Source of the DNA: Paraburkholderia mimosarum LMG 23256 = NBRC 106338
GTDB lineage: Bacteria > Pseudomonadota > Gammaproteobacteria > Burkholderiales > Burkholderiaceae
NCBI RefSeq assembly: GCF_000739815.1
Contig: NZ_BBJJ01000018.1
Span: 87,041-151,040, forward strand
Direction of reading: 5' to 3'
Length of the DNA: 64,000 nt
Part shown: positions 36,753-46,222 of the stretch, piece after piece
Layout: each line of letters begins with the position of its first letter
How positions within the stretch are numbered: position 1 is the stretch's first letter
Program-made: the position numbers and the translations under genes
Notes under the pieces: model-generated
The model's database searches: none
Told to the model about the DNA's origin: nothing
The model's input: only the letters and a program-made list of their open reading frames with translations

Positions 36753-38609
36753 TCAACAAGGCCGGTTCGCCAGCAAACGGCTCAACGCCGCGAACGCGGT
36801 CGCCGGCAGCTCGTGGAGCTTGCGCACGACCACGGCGTTCGGATAGAAGGCCTCGACCGCATCGTCGAGAATGCCGATGCCGACGATTTCAATGCCCTGC
36901 TCCTTCGCCGTCTGCACGCGCGCGAGCAGGTCGCTGCGCAGCACGGCCGGGTCGCCGTCGCCCGTCGATGGATAGCCGTCCGAGAGCACGAACAGGAGCC
37001 GCCGCCGCGCCTTGCGCGCAGCGAGCCGCGCGGCTGCCCAGGCGAGCGCTTCGCCGTCGGGGTTCTCGTGGCCACATTCGATGGCGGCGAGCCCGCGCAG
37101 ATCGCGCGAGTCGAAGCGCTTGAACACGCGCAAATCCAGCCGCTCGACGAAACGGTTACAGGCGCGCAGATCCGTGCCCGCCGCGCGTTCGCGCTCGTAG
37201 TGCGCCCGCATTTCGGGCGCTTCGATCGAGCTGTAGCCGAGCACTTCGGAATCGAACGTCAGTTGCGTGAGCGCGTCGGCCAGCGCCGCCGCGCACAGGC
37301 GCGCAAGCTCGATCTTGCGCCCCGCCATCGAGCCGCTCAGGCCGAGCAGCAGCATGACGACCGTATCGCGCCCGCTCGCATGACGCGCCACGCGAAACGG
37401 CGTACGGTAGCCGCGCGAGGCGGCAAGGCGCGAGAGCGCCGCGCGATCGATCATGCCGCGCTCCTGTTCGCGCTTCCAGTGAGTCAGCTCGTCGGCCTCG
37501 AGCACGCGTTCGAGGTGGGCCTTGAGCGCGCCGGTCTCCGCGCGCGCCAGCGCACGCAGCTTGCGCCACGCGGTGGCGTCGCCGCGGCCGGTGAGGTCGG
37601 TGACGACGTCGAAGGCCGTGGTGAGCGGGATCGACAGGCGCGGGCGTGCGTGGGCCGCGCCGCGCGCGGCTGGCGCAGCGGCATGCGGCGCGTCGGCTTC
37701 GGAAAACGACTCGCCGGCCGCGGAGTCCGAGTCGGTCGATGCATGCGCCAGCGCATATTCGGCACCGTTGCGAGCGTGGTCGGCTTCGGCCGCGCCGCCT
37801 GGCGGCTCGACTTCGTCCTGAGCGCCGAATTCCTCCATGACTTGCGCGAGCCGCGCCGCTTCGTCATCGAGCCCTTCGACTGGACCGGCCGTCTGCATCA
37901 TGTTGTTCGCGCCGCGCGACGCGAGCGATCGCACGGCCGCCACGATCGCCACGGCGGCACGCATGCTGGCCTGCGTCGATCGACTCGCGCGCGCCGCGGC
38001 GAGCGGGCCGTCGATCGCGCGCAAGGCGGCGGCGAGCGCGTCTGCATCACGCTGCGCGACGCCCGGCGCTTCGTTCGCTTTGTCCACTTCGTCCGCTTTG
38101 TCCGCGTGCTCCCATAGCGTGCGCTCGATCGCCCAGGTGAGCCGCTCGCGCCAGGCCAGCGACGCCCAGCGGCGCGCGACAGCCTCGCTCCGCCATGCGC
38201 GCCAGCCTGTCGCATAGCGCGGCGCGCCAGGGTAAGCCAAAGCGAGTTGCGCGAGCACGCGGCGGTCCTCGATGGCCTGGGCGATGCGCCCCGTCACACC
38301 AGCCTGCGGCGTATCGAGGCGCGCTGCATCGCTGTAGCGATGGCGCGCGGCCAGCAGATCGAGCGCGCCAAGGAGTGAGGTCTGCGCCGCGGGCTCGCTC
38401 GCTGCGGTGTCAGCCACGCGTGCGGGCAGCACGAAGCGCTCGCCTTCCACGCGCGGCTCGCCCGCGCCGAACGCCACGCTCACACGTGCATCGCCGGCGA
38501 GCACGCGTGCGAGCCGGCCGAACGCGCCTTCAGGGTCGCCGCTCGCGATCAAGCCTTCTATTCCGGCGCGAGAAGCGGACACGACGGACACGGCTGCCTC
38601 CGCGTTCAT
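36753..38609 (-). CDS. CobT-like von Willebrand A protein with an altered metal site
   Basis: A 618-aa protein. The C-terminal VWA domain (about residues 415-615) resembles the CobT C-terminus, with an acidic region upstream. The metal-site motif DxSxS reads GLSGS: residue 423 is Gly where the family has Asp. Loop 3 is intact (LFVLSDGYPSTGD). The first 400 residues have no recognised domain. Its ATG overlaps the stop of the AAA+ gene by 4 bp, a standard AAA+/VWA pairing. No cobN or cobalamin gene is near, so a cobaltochelatase role is unlikely. Confidence 0.82.
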   Translation of the reverse strand: MNAEAAVSVVSASRAGIEGLIASGDPEGAFGRLARVLAGDARVSVAFGAGEPRVEGERFVLPARVADTAASEPAAQTSLLGALDLLAARHRYSDAARLDTPQAGVTGRIAQAIEDRRVLAQLALAYPGAPRYATGWRAWRSEAVARRWASLAWRERLTWAIERTLWEHADKADEVDKANEAPGVAQRDADALAAALRAIDGPLAAARASRSTQASMRAAVAIVAAVRSLASRGANNMMQTAGPVEGLDDEAARLAQVMEEFGAQDEVEPPGGAAEADHARNGAEYALAHASTDSDSAAGESFSEADAPHAAAPAARGAAHARPRLSIPLTTAFDVVTDLTGRGDATAWRKLRALARAETGALKAHLERVLEADELTHWKREQERGMIDRAALSRLAASRGYRTPFRVARHASGRDTVVMLLLGLSGSMAGRKIELARLCAAALADALTQLTFDSEVLGYSSIEAPEMRAHYERERAAGTDLRACNRFVERLDLRVFKRFDSRDLRGLAAIECGHENPDGEALAWAAARLAARKARRRLLFVLSDGYPSTGDGDPAVLRSDLLARVQTAKEQGIEIVGIGILDDAVEAFYPNAVVVRKLHELPATAFAALSRLLANRPC

Positions 38610-39853
38610 GCGTCCAGGATCACGTGATGACGGATGATGCTGCGGATCAGCGCCGCATCGTCCGCGCTCACCTTCGCGTAGATCGCCGGGCTCGCCGCGC
38701 GTTCGAGATCGCCCGTGCGCAACATCAGCTCGGCCCAGTCGATGAGTCGTCGTGTGGAAAATGCGCTCGCCAGGTCTTCACGCGCGAACGCCGCGCGGCA
38801 GTCGGCGGCGATGGCCGCGAGCGTCTGCGCAAGCGGCTGCGTGAGCCGAGGCAGCGTGCGCAGCAATACTTCGGTCTCCTCTTCAACTGGGAGATAATCG
38901 AAGACGTAGACGCGCCAGCGGTCGAGAAACGCTTCGTTGAGCAGATTCGCGCCCTGGTACAGATGGCGATATGCGCTCATCGCGCCCGCCGCGTTCGCGG
39001 TGGCAAAAAGACGGAACGACGGATGCGCCTCGACGATCTCGTTGCCGCGCTCCTTGAGCAGCAGGCGACCGCTCGGTTCGAGAACGGCGGTGAGCACGGC
39101 AAGGATGGACGGCTCGGCGAAATCGAGTTCGTCGACGATGAGCCAATAGCCCTCGCGCATCGCCACGGGCAGCACGCCGTCTATCCAGATCGTCTCGCCA
39201 CCCTTGACGGTCCAGAAGCCAACGAAATCGCTGATCGTCGTCTGGCCGTTCATGTTCGCGCGCAGCACGCCGTAGTCCGCGCGCGCGGCCACCTGCTCGA
39301 TGAAGCTCGTCTTGCCCGAGCCCGTATGGCCGATCAGCATCACGCGGCGATTTTCTACGATGTCCTGAACGATGTCGTCGTCGCGCTCCGTGAAGAGGTA
39401 GGCCGCGTTCACGCGCGGCACCAGGGCGTTCGGCTCGCCGCGCGGCACGTCCACGCGGCCAATGCGCACCGTGGCGGCGTTGCCCCGCAGGCGCCGGGCG
39501 GCCACGAGGGCACGCTCCGCGCGTTCCGCACGCGCCGACGCGGCGGCCTGCCGCAAGGCGCTGGCAAACGCACTGCCAGCCTGCGCGGCGCGCACTTCCT
39601 CGTCGCGCTGCGTTGCGCAGACATAGCCCTCGCGGCGCCACTTGAGGAGCTTGGCCTCGAGATTGTCGAGATCGACCACGGTGTCGATGTCGACTTCGTC
39701 ATGCTCACCCCGGCCGTGCTCGATGCGATACATGTGCACGCGTTCCGACGGCGTGACGCGCCACCATTCGCGCGCGCGGCCAACGCCGCGGCTATACAGG
39801 CCCGGCAGGTCCTCTGGGCTCTCGTCTTGCCATGCAGGATCGGATGCGTTCAT
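38606..39853 (-). CDS. CobS/MoxR-type AAA+ ATPase
   Basis: A 415-aa ATPase with Walker A GHTGSGKTS near residue 180, Walker B YWLIVDELDFA, sensor-1 region RLFATANAAG and an arginine-finger segment FLDRWRVYVFDYLP. The order and sequence are closest to CobS/MoxR AAA+ proteins that work with a VWA partner. The first 130 residues form an unassigned arm. It is first in the AAA+/VWA/J-protein set. Such pairs usually act as chaperones that insert metals or remodel complexes; the client is unknown. Confidence 0.88.
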   Translation of the reverse strand: MNASDPAWQDESPEDLPGLYSRGVGRAREWWRVTPSERVHMYRIEHGRGEHDEVDIDTVVDLDNLEAKLLKWRREGYVCATQRDEEVRAAQAGSAFASALRQAAASARAERAERALVAARRLRGNAATVRIGRVDVPRGEPNALVPRVNAAYLFTERDDDIVQDIVENRRVMLIGHTGSGKTSFIEQVAARADYGVLRANMNGQTTISDFVGFWTVKGGETIWIDGVLPVAMREGYWLIVDELDFAEPSILAVLTAVLEPSGRLLLKERGNEIVEAHPSFRLFATANAAGAMSAYRHLYQGANLLNEAFLDRWRVYVFDYLPVEEETEVLLRTLPRLTQPLAQTLAAIAADCRAAFAREDLASAFSTRRLIDWAELMLRTGDLERAASPAIYAKVSADDAALIRSIIRHHVILDA

Positions 39854-40067
39854 GAGCGGGGAATGCGAGGCGCGGGCGCACGGCCCGTAAATCGCCCCAT
39901 ATTACCCGTAGGTGTCGCCGCGCGCAGAAACGCGCGGCATTAGCCGCGCTGGCTTGCGTGGTGCCACGCCGCTTCGAGCGCGATGCGGGTGCAGAGGTTC
40001 ACCGCTCAGCGCTCGTCGTGCCGCAACGGCACGGCGCAGTCGCAAGAGGGTCGATACGATGCGGGGC

Positions 40068-40280
40068 TCAGTGCGGCGGCAGATCGCCGACGAGCGGAAA
40101 CATATCGGGCGTATAGGCCATATTGAAGTAACCAGCCCGTGCATAGGTGGCGATCCGTTCGAGCTGCTCCGGTTCGCGTGTGGCTAGCGGCGCGTCAGCG
40201 TGCACGCTGCGCGGCAAATGAACGCGGCCGCGCGCGAGCACGTGTCGCGCGAACCACGTCGGCATCGACAGCCTGGACAT
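40068..40280 (-). CDS. Small hypothetical protein, 70 aa
   Basis: The ATG at 40280 follows AAGGAG at 40287-40292. The sequence starts MSRLSMPTWFARHVLARGRV and ends YFNMAYTPDMFPLVGDLPPH. There is no signal peptide or membrane span. The good ribosome site and the Tyr/Phe-rich C-terminus make a real gene likely. Function unknown. Confidence 0.6.
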   Translation of the reverse strand: MSRLSMPTWFARHVLARGRVHLPRSVHADAPLATREPEQLERIATYARAGYFNMAYTPDMFPLVGDLPPH

Positions 40281-40453
40281 TGCGTGCTCCTTGCGATGCA
40301 TTGAACACCTCCAATCTAGACAGTGAGGCGCTCGCACGCAAACAAGCATTTCTGCAATGTATTGCAGAACGGCGGCACAACGGCGGCATTGACAGCGGCA
40401 CGACGCGAGCGCGAGTCATCCGCACCCGCGCCGTGCGCGTCAGTTACTGCTCT

Positions 40454-41233
40454 TTACTTCCCATACACGTCGAAATCGAAGTACTTCTTCTCGATCTTCT
40501 TGTACGTGCCGTCCTTGATCATGCCGGCGATCGCGCCGTCGATCTTCGTCTTCAGCGCCGTGTCCTCCTTGCGCAGGCCGATGCCGGCACCGCTGCCGAG
40601 CGTCGCCGGGTCCTCGAGATCACCGCCCGCGAAGCTGAAGCCCTTGCCGCGCGGCGTCTTCAGGAAGCCGATGTCGGCCTGCACGGCGTCTTGCAGCGCC
40701 GCGTCCACACGCCCGGCCAGCAGGTCCTGATAGACCTGGTCCTGATTCTGGTACGGGACCACCTCGACGCCGGCCGTCGCCCAGTGGGCCTTCGCATAGG
40801 CTTCCTGGATCGTGCCCTGCTCGACGCCGACGCGCTTACCCTTGAGCGATTCGGCAGTCGGCTTGATGCCCGAGCCCGTCTTCGCGACGAGGCGCGTGGG
40901 GGTGTTGAACAGCTTCGCCGAGAACGCGATCTGCTCTTCACGCGCGGGTGTCATCGACATCGAAGAGAGCACGCCGTCGAACTTGCGCGCCTTCAGCGCC
41001 GGAATCATGCCGTCGAAATCGTTCTCGATCCACACGCACTTCGCGTCCAGACGGTGGCAGATCTCGTTGCCGAGGTCGATGTCGAAGCCGACCAGCTTGC
41101 CATCAGGCGCTTTCGATTCGAACGGCGGATAGCTCGCATCGACACCGAATCGAATGGTATCTGCCGCGAACGCGCCGGAGGCGGCGGTTGCGGCGAACAA
41201 GGCGACGGACACGGCTGCAAACATCTTTTTCAT
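40454..41233 (-). CDS. Basic amino-acid ABC transporter substrate-binding protein (HisJ/ArgT type)
   Basis: A 259-aa periplasmic protein. The signal peptide ends GAFA|ADTIRFG. GVDASYPPFESKAPDGKLVGFDIDLGNEIC is the classic opening of lysine/arginine/ornithine/histidine-binding proteins. MTPAREEQIAFS and KRVGVEQGTIQE follow. A purine-rich AAGGGGG precedes the ATG at 41233. No permease or ATPase gene is adjacent, so it is an orphan that must borrow a transporter encoded elsewhere. Confidence 0.88.
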   Translation of the reverse strand: MKKMFAAVSVALFAATAASGAFAADTIRFGVDASYPPFESKAPDGKLVGFDIDLGNEICHRLDAKCVWIENDFDGMIPALKARKFDGVLSSMSMTPAREEQIAFSAKLFNTPTRLVAKTGSGIKPTAESLKGKRVGVEQGTIQEAYAKAHWATAGVEVVPYQNQDQVYQDLLAGRVDAALQDAVQADIGFLKTPRGKGFSFAGGDLEDPATLGSGAGIGLRKEDTALKTKIDGAIAGMIKDGTYKKIEKKYFDFDVYGK

Positions 41234-41746
41234 GGGTTTCCCCCTTGGTTCTGGGTATAGGGTGGTGAGCCCGGTCCGCACCGCGACGGCTCACTAGCGC
41301 CGCGGACGGTCCGGTCGCGTCGCCCCGCGAACGTGATCGACGTCGCGGTGCATCTGCGCCGCGCAAGGTATCAGGTCAGAATCCGGGCGTCGAGTCTCCA
41401 AAACTACGTACGGATAAATGCCAGGGTGCCTTTCTCGCGGCTTTCGCTGTGTAACGGCGGATCACCGGCGCCGCGCGCTGTAACACGCGAAAACCTTTCA
41501 ATTCACCAACGTTTCGAAATTGATGCACTTAGTTGGGTAGACTGCGAGTCTCGGGCCTTGCTGCGCGGCAACGCCCGGCTTCGACGGCATAACAATCAAG
41601 AGAATCCGTATGCAGCGACCCGACAGTCACCGGCAGCATAGCGCGGCGTCCCAGCCGCCGTGCGCGCCGGCATGGTTTCAGTCTTCATCGTTTTCGTGCA
41701 TGAGCCGCGCCGCCGCACGCGGCGGTTCGATCTCCCGGAGACAGGC
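41234..41746. other. 513-bp intergenic region between the binding protein and the RND operon
   Basis: The genes on each side are divergent. The central part (about 41450-41620) is AT-richer and includes the palindrome TTTCGAAA at 41514-41521. It should hold both promoters. I cannot name box pairs with confidence and see no coding frame. Confidence 0.4.
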
Positions 41747-43072
41747 ATGAGCGACGTCCCGCAGACGCAACCTTCGCCCGAGCCACCCCCGCCGCCCGCT
41801 GCACCGCCGCCGCTCACGCCGAAGCGCCGCAGGCGCGTCACGCTCATTCTCGCCATCGTGGTGATCGTGCTGATCGCGCTCGTTATCGTGCATGTCGTGC
41901 GCAACAAGAAGCCCGAGCATGGCGCCGCGCCTCAGGTCGTCACCGTGGCCGCCGCGACGCTCGGCCCCATGCCCGTGACGCTCAGCGCGCTCGGCACCGT
42001 CACGCCCATCGCGACGATCACGGTGCTGCCGCAAATCAGCGGCTACCTCACCGAGGTGGGGTACAAGGAAGGCCAGGACGTCGTGAAGGGGCAGTTCCTT
42101 GCGCAGATCGATCCGCGCCAGTACGAGATCAGCAAGGAACAGGCGCTCGCGCAGCTCGCCAAGGACCAGGCGCTGCTTGCCCAGGCGCGCGCCGATCTCG
42201 CGCGCTACACGCAGTTGAAAGAGAAGCAGTCGATCGCCGAGCAGACCTACACGGACCAGAAGTTTCTTGTCATGCAGTATGAAGCCGCGGTGCAGGCCGA
42301 CAAGGCCAACGTGCGGCTCTTCGAACTCGATCTCATCTACTGCCGCATCACCGCGCCGGTGTCGGGCCGGGTGGGCCTGCGGCTCGTCGACCCGGGCAAC
42401 TACGTGACGTCGACCAGCTCGACCGGCATTGCCGTCATCACGACGATGAAGCCCACCACCGTGCAGTTCGCCATTCCGCAAACGGCGCTCGGCAGCGTGC
42501 TGGAGCGCGTCAACGCGGGCGCGAAACTGCCGGTGAGCGTCTACAGCAGCGACAACACGCGCCAGATCGCCACCGGCACGCTCTTCGCGCTCAGCAACCA
42601 GATGGCCACGGCCACCGGGACGGTCACGCTGCGCGCGAGCGTGCCCAACGACGACGAGGCGCTCTTTCCCAACGAGTTCGTCAACGTCAAGCTGCTCGTC
42701 GACACCCTCCGGAACGCCGTGCTCGTGCCCACGCCGGCGGTGCAGACCGGTGCCCCGGGAGACTACGTGTACCTCGTGAACGCCGACAACACGGTGTCGG
42801 TCCACAAGGTCACGCTCGGGCCTAGCGACGGCCGCTACACCGTGATCGCCGCTGGCCTGCAGGCCGGCCAGCATGTCGTGACCGACGGCCTCGACCGCCT
42901 CAACGACGGCGCGAAGATCCAGCCCGCGGTGCCGAGGCCCGCCACCCACGCGGGCGCGGCAGGCGCCGGGAGCGCGCCGCATCACGACAATGCGCCCGGC
43001 ACGGCCAGCGCGCCAGGCGCCACGGCGCCGAACGCCTCCGACGCGAGCGCCGCGGCCTCGCAGGCCGGCTAG
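41747..43072 (+). CDS. mdtA: MdtA-type periplasmic adaptor of an RND efflux pump
   Basis: The product is 441 aa. A Pro-rich cytoplasmic N-terminus precedes one membrane anchor (about residues 28-50). The lipoyl and hairpin regions (VLPQISGYLTEVGYKEGQDV, then a coiled coil) and beta-barrel (ITAPVSGRVGLRLVDPGNYV) follow as in MdtA. The last 50 residues are an Ala/Gly/Pro-rich tail. The ATG lies after CGGAGACAGGC. It bridges the two permeases with the outer-membrane factor. First gene of a four-gene operon. Confidence 0.93.
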   Translation: MSDVPQTQPSPEPPPPPAAPPPLTPKRRRRVTLILAIVVIVLIALVIVHVVRNKKPEHGAAPQVVTVAAATLGPMPVTLSALGTVTPIATITVLPQISGYLTEVGYKEGQDVVKGQFLAQIDPRQYEISKEQALAQLAKDQALLAQARADLARYTQLKEKQSIAEQTYTDQKFLVMQYEAAVQADKANVRLFELDLIYCRITAPVSGRVGLRLVDPGNYVTSTSSTGIAVITTMKPTTVQFAIPQTALGSVLERVNAGAKLPVSVYSSDNTRQIATGTLFALSNQMATATGTVTLRASVPNDDEALFPNEFVNVKLLVDTLRNAVLVPTPAVQTGAPGDYVYLVNADNTVSVHKVTLGPSDGRYTVIAAGLQAGQHVVTDGLDRLNDGAKIQPAVPRPATHAGAAGAGSAPHHDNAPGTASAPGATAPNASDASAAASQAG

Positions 43073-43090
43073 GACCCGGACCCCGCGCCG

Positions 43091-46000
43091 ATGAATATTT
43101 CGCGCCTCTTCATCCTGCGGCCGGTGGCGACTTCGCTCCTGATGATCGCGATGGTGCTGATCGGCCTCGTCGCGATGAAGTTCCTGCCGGTTTCCTCGCT
43201 GCCGGCGGTTGACTATCCCACCATCCAGGTGCAGACCTTCTATCCGGGCGCGAGCCCGAACGTAATGGCGACCACGGTCACGGCGCCGCTCGAAGTGCAA
43301 CTCGGCGAAATCCCCGGCCTGCAGCAGATGATCTCGTACAGCTCCGAGGGCGCTTCGATCATCACACTGCAATTCGACTTGTCGCTGAGCCTCGATATCG
43401 CCGAACAGAACGTGCAGCAGGCCATCAACGCGGCCAACAGCTTCCTGCCGAGCGGCTTGCCCGCGCCGCCGACCTACGCCAAGGTCAACCCGGCCGACCA
43501 GCCCATTCTCACGCTGGCTATCACGTCGAAGTCGATGTCGCTCACGCAGTTGCAGGACGCGGCCAACAACCGCCTCGCCACCAAGATTTCCGAAGTGCCG
43601 GGCGTGGGCCTCGTCACCACCGCGGGCGGCAACGTGCCCGCCGTGCGCGTGGAGGCGGACCCGCGCAAGCTCGCCGCCTACGGCCTCAATCTCGACGACC
43701 TGCGCACGCTGCTCGCCAACGTCAACGTGAGCAACCCGAAAGGCAACTTCGACGGCCCCGAGCTGAACTACACGATCAATTCCAACGACCAGATTTCGGA
43801 TCCAAAGGACTACGAAGATACGGTCATCGCCTACCAGAACGGCTCGCCCGTGTTCATGCGCGACGTGGCGAGCGTTTCCACCGCCGCTCAGGACGTGGAG
43901 CGCGGCGCCTGGTACAACAAGACGCCCGCGATCGTGCTGAACGTGCAGCGCCAGCCGGGCGCGAACGTGATCGCGACCGTCAACCAGATCACGAGCCAGT
44001 TGCCGCAGCTCGAAGCGGCGCTGCCCGCGGGCATGCAGGTCACGGTGGTCTCGAACAGCGTGGGCGTGATCCGCGCTTCGGTGAGCGACGCCGCCTTCGA
44101 GCTGGTGCTCGCCGTGGCCCTCGTCGTGGCGGTGATCTTCGTGTTCCTGCGCAACCTGCCCGCCACCATCATTCCGAGCATCTCGGTGCCGGTCTCGCTG
44201 ATCGGCACGCTCGCGATCATGTACGAGCTGGGCTACTCGATCGACAATCTCTCGCTGATGGCGCTCATCATCGCCACGGGCTTCGTGGTGGACGACTCGA
44301 TCGTGATGATCGAGAACATCGTGCGTTATCTCGAGGAAGGCGACAAACCCTTGCAGGCGGCGCTCAAGGGCGCGGGCCAGATCGGCTTCACGATTCTTTC
44401 GCTGACGATCTCGCTCATTGCCGTGCTGATTCCGCTGCTCTTCATGGGCGGCGTGATCGGGCGTCTCTTCAGCGAGTTCGCCGTCACGCTCGCCGTGACC
44501 ATCGTGCTTTCCGCCGTGGTCTCGCTCACCGTCGTGCCGATGCTGTGCGCGCGCATCCTGCGCGCCCGGGCCGAGCGCCACCCGAGCCGCTTCGAGCGCA
44601 TCAGCGAAGGCCTCTTCAACAAGACGCTCAACGCCTATGAGCGAGGCCTGCGCTGGGTGCTCGATCACCAGATGCTCACGCTCATCGTTTTCGTGGTGAC
44701 CGTCGTGCTCACCGGCCTGCTCTATGTGGTCATTCCCAAGGGACTGTTCCCCGTGCAGGACGTGGGTGTGCTCCAGGGCATCAGCGTGGCCGACAACTCC
44801 ATCTCCTACCAGGCGATGGTGCGGCGCCAGTCCGCGCTCGCGGAGGAAATCCTCAAGGACCCCGACGTCGTTTCGCTGACCTCGTACGTGGGCATCGACG
44901 GCATCAACAACACGCTCAACAACGGGCGCTTCCTCATCAACCTGAAGCCGCACGACGACCGCTCCGAAACGGCGGACGCAATCGGGCGGCGCATCCAGCA
45001 GTCGGTGGCGAAGGTGCCGGGCGTCCGCCTCTACGTGCAGCCCGAGCAGGATCTCACGCTCGACACCACGGTTTCGCGCAACCAGTACAACTTCGTGCTG
45101 CGCGGGCCGAGCCAGGAAGCGTTCCAGCAGTACGTGCCCGCGCTCGTCGAGCGCATGAAGCAGATTTCCTCGATCCGCGATGTCACGAGCGATCTCAACA
45201 CCGATGGTCTTTCCGTGAATATCGAAGTGAACCGGCAACTCGCGGCGCGCTTCGGCATCACGGCGGCGACGATCGACAACGCGCTTTACGACGCGCTCGG
45301 CCAGCGCATCGTTTCGACCATCTTCCAGCAGTCGGACCAGTACCGCGTGATTCTCGTGGCGAAGCCCGAGGCGCTGCCCACGGTGGAGTCGCTCGGCGAC
45401 CTCTATCTGCCGAGCCAGACGAGCAGCGAGGGCCAGGTGCCGCTCAAGGGCATCGCGAAGATCAGCATCACGCGCTCGCCGCTCATGATCAGCCACCTCG
45501 CGCAATTCCCCTCGGTGACGATCTCCTTCAACCTCGCCGACGGCGCCTCGCTTTCCGCGGCCGTGCGCGACGTGCGCAGGGCCGAGGCCGCCGTGAACCT
45601 GCCGCCCTCGATCACCTCGTCGTTCCAGGGCGCGGCGCAGGCGTTCGAGGATTCGCTCACCAGCGAGGGCTATTTGCTGATCGCAGCGCTCGTGGCCGTG
45701 TATATCGTGCTGGGCGTGCTCTACGAGAGCTATGTGCACCCGGTCACGATCCTCTCGACGCTGCCCTCGGCCGGCATCGGTGCGCTGCTCGCGCTGATGA
45801 TCGCGGGCAAGGATCTGGACGTGATCGGCATCATCGGCATCGTGCTGCTGATCGGTATCGTCAAGAAGAACGCCATCATGATGGTGGACTTCGCGCTAGA
45901 AGCCGAACGCGTGCAAGGCAAAGCGCCGCGCGAGGCAATCTTCGAGGCGTCGCTCCTGCGTTTCCGGCCCATCCTCATGACCACGCTCGCGGCCATGCTC

Positions 46001-46222
46001 GGCGCGCTGCCCATGCTGCTCGGCAGCGGCACGGGCTCGGAACTGCGCCGCCCGCTAGGCCTCGCGATCATCGGCGGTCTCACGCTCTCGCAGATGCTCA
46101 CGCTCTTCACGACGCCCGTGATCTATCTGTTCTTCGACCGCCTCGCCGAGCGCTTCGGCCGCAAGCGCAAGCCTGAAAGCGAGCGCGGCGGCGCGCCGCC
46201 CGAGCCCGAGGGCACGCCGTGA
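43091..46222 (+). CDS. mdtB: RND multidrug permease MdtB
   Basis: A 1043-aa, 12-span proton-driven pump subunit. Span 4 carries the proton-relay pair Asp-Asp in ATGFVVDDSIVMIEN. The opening MNISRLFILRPVATSLLMI and the periplasmic SSLPAVDYPTIQVQTFYPGAS are typical. MdtB and MdtC form a mixed trimer. It lies 18 bp after mdtA and overlaps the mdtC start by 4 bp. A long minus-strand open frame opposite is a shadow. Confidence 0.95.
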   Translation: MNISRLFILRPVATSLLMIAMVLIGLVAMKFLPVSSLPAVDYPTIQVQTFYPGASPNVMATTVTAPLEVQLGEIPGLQQMISYSSEGASIITLQFDLSLSLDIAEQNVQQAINAANSFLPSGLPAPPTYAKVNPADQPILTLAITSKSMSLTQLQDAANNRLATKISEVPGVGLVTTAGGNVPAVRVEADPRKLAAYGLNLDDLRTLLANVNVSNPKGNFDGPELNYTINSNDQISDPKDYEDTVIAYQNGSPVFMRDVASVSTAAQDVERGAWYNKTPAIVLNVQRQPGANVIATVNQITSQLPQLEAALPAGMQVTVVSNSVGVIRASVSDAAFELVLAVALVVAVIFVFLRNLPATIIPSISVPVSLIGTLAIMYELGYSIDNLSLMALIIATGFVVDDSIVMIENIVRYLEEGDKPLQAALKGAGQIGFTILSLTISLIAVLIPLLFMGGVIGRLFSEFAVTLAVTIVLSAVVSLTVVPMLCARILRARAERHPSRFERISEGLFNKTLNAYERGLRWVLDHQMLTLIVFVVTVVLTGLLYVVIPKGLFPVQDVGVLQGISVADNSISYQAMVRRQSALAEEILKDPDVVSLTSYVGIDGINNTLNNGRFLINLKPHDDRSETADAIGRRIQQSVAKVPGVRLYVQPEQDLTLDTTVSRNQYNFVLRGPSQEAFQQYVPALVERMKQISSIRDVTSDLNTDGLSVNIEVNRQLAARFGITAATIDNALYDALGQRIVSTIFQQSDQYRVILVAKPEALPTVESLGDLYLPSQTSSEGQVPLKGIAKISITRSPLMISHLAQFPSVTISFNLADGASLSAAVRDVRRAEAAVNLPPSITSSFQGAAQAFEDSLTSEGYLLIAALVAVYIVLGVLYESYVHPVTILSTLPSAGIGALLALMIAGKDLDVIGIIGIVLLIGIVKKNAIMMVDFALEAERVQGKAPREAIFEASLLRFRPILMTTLAAMLGALPMLLGSGTGSELRRPLGLAIIGGLTLSQMLTLFTTPVIYLFFDRLAERFGRKRKPESERGGAPPEPEGTP

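Noticed and set aside
36753..39853. Cobaltochelatase CobS/CobT
   Set aside because: The pair resembles CobS/CobT, but no cobN or cobalamin gene is in sight and the VWA metal site is altered.
41678..45739. A 1353-codon open frame on the minus strand opposite mdtA and mdtB
   Set aside because: It is rich in His, Arg and Asp with no domain, and lies exactly antisense to two well-conserved pump genes. GC-rich third positions produce such shadows.
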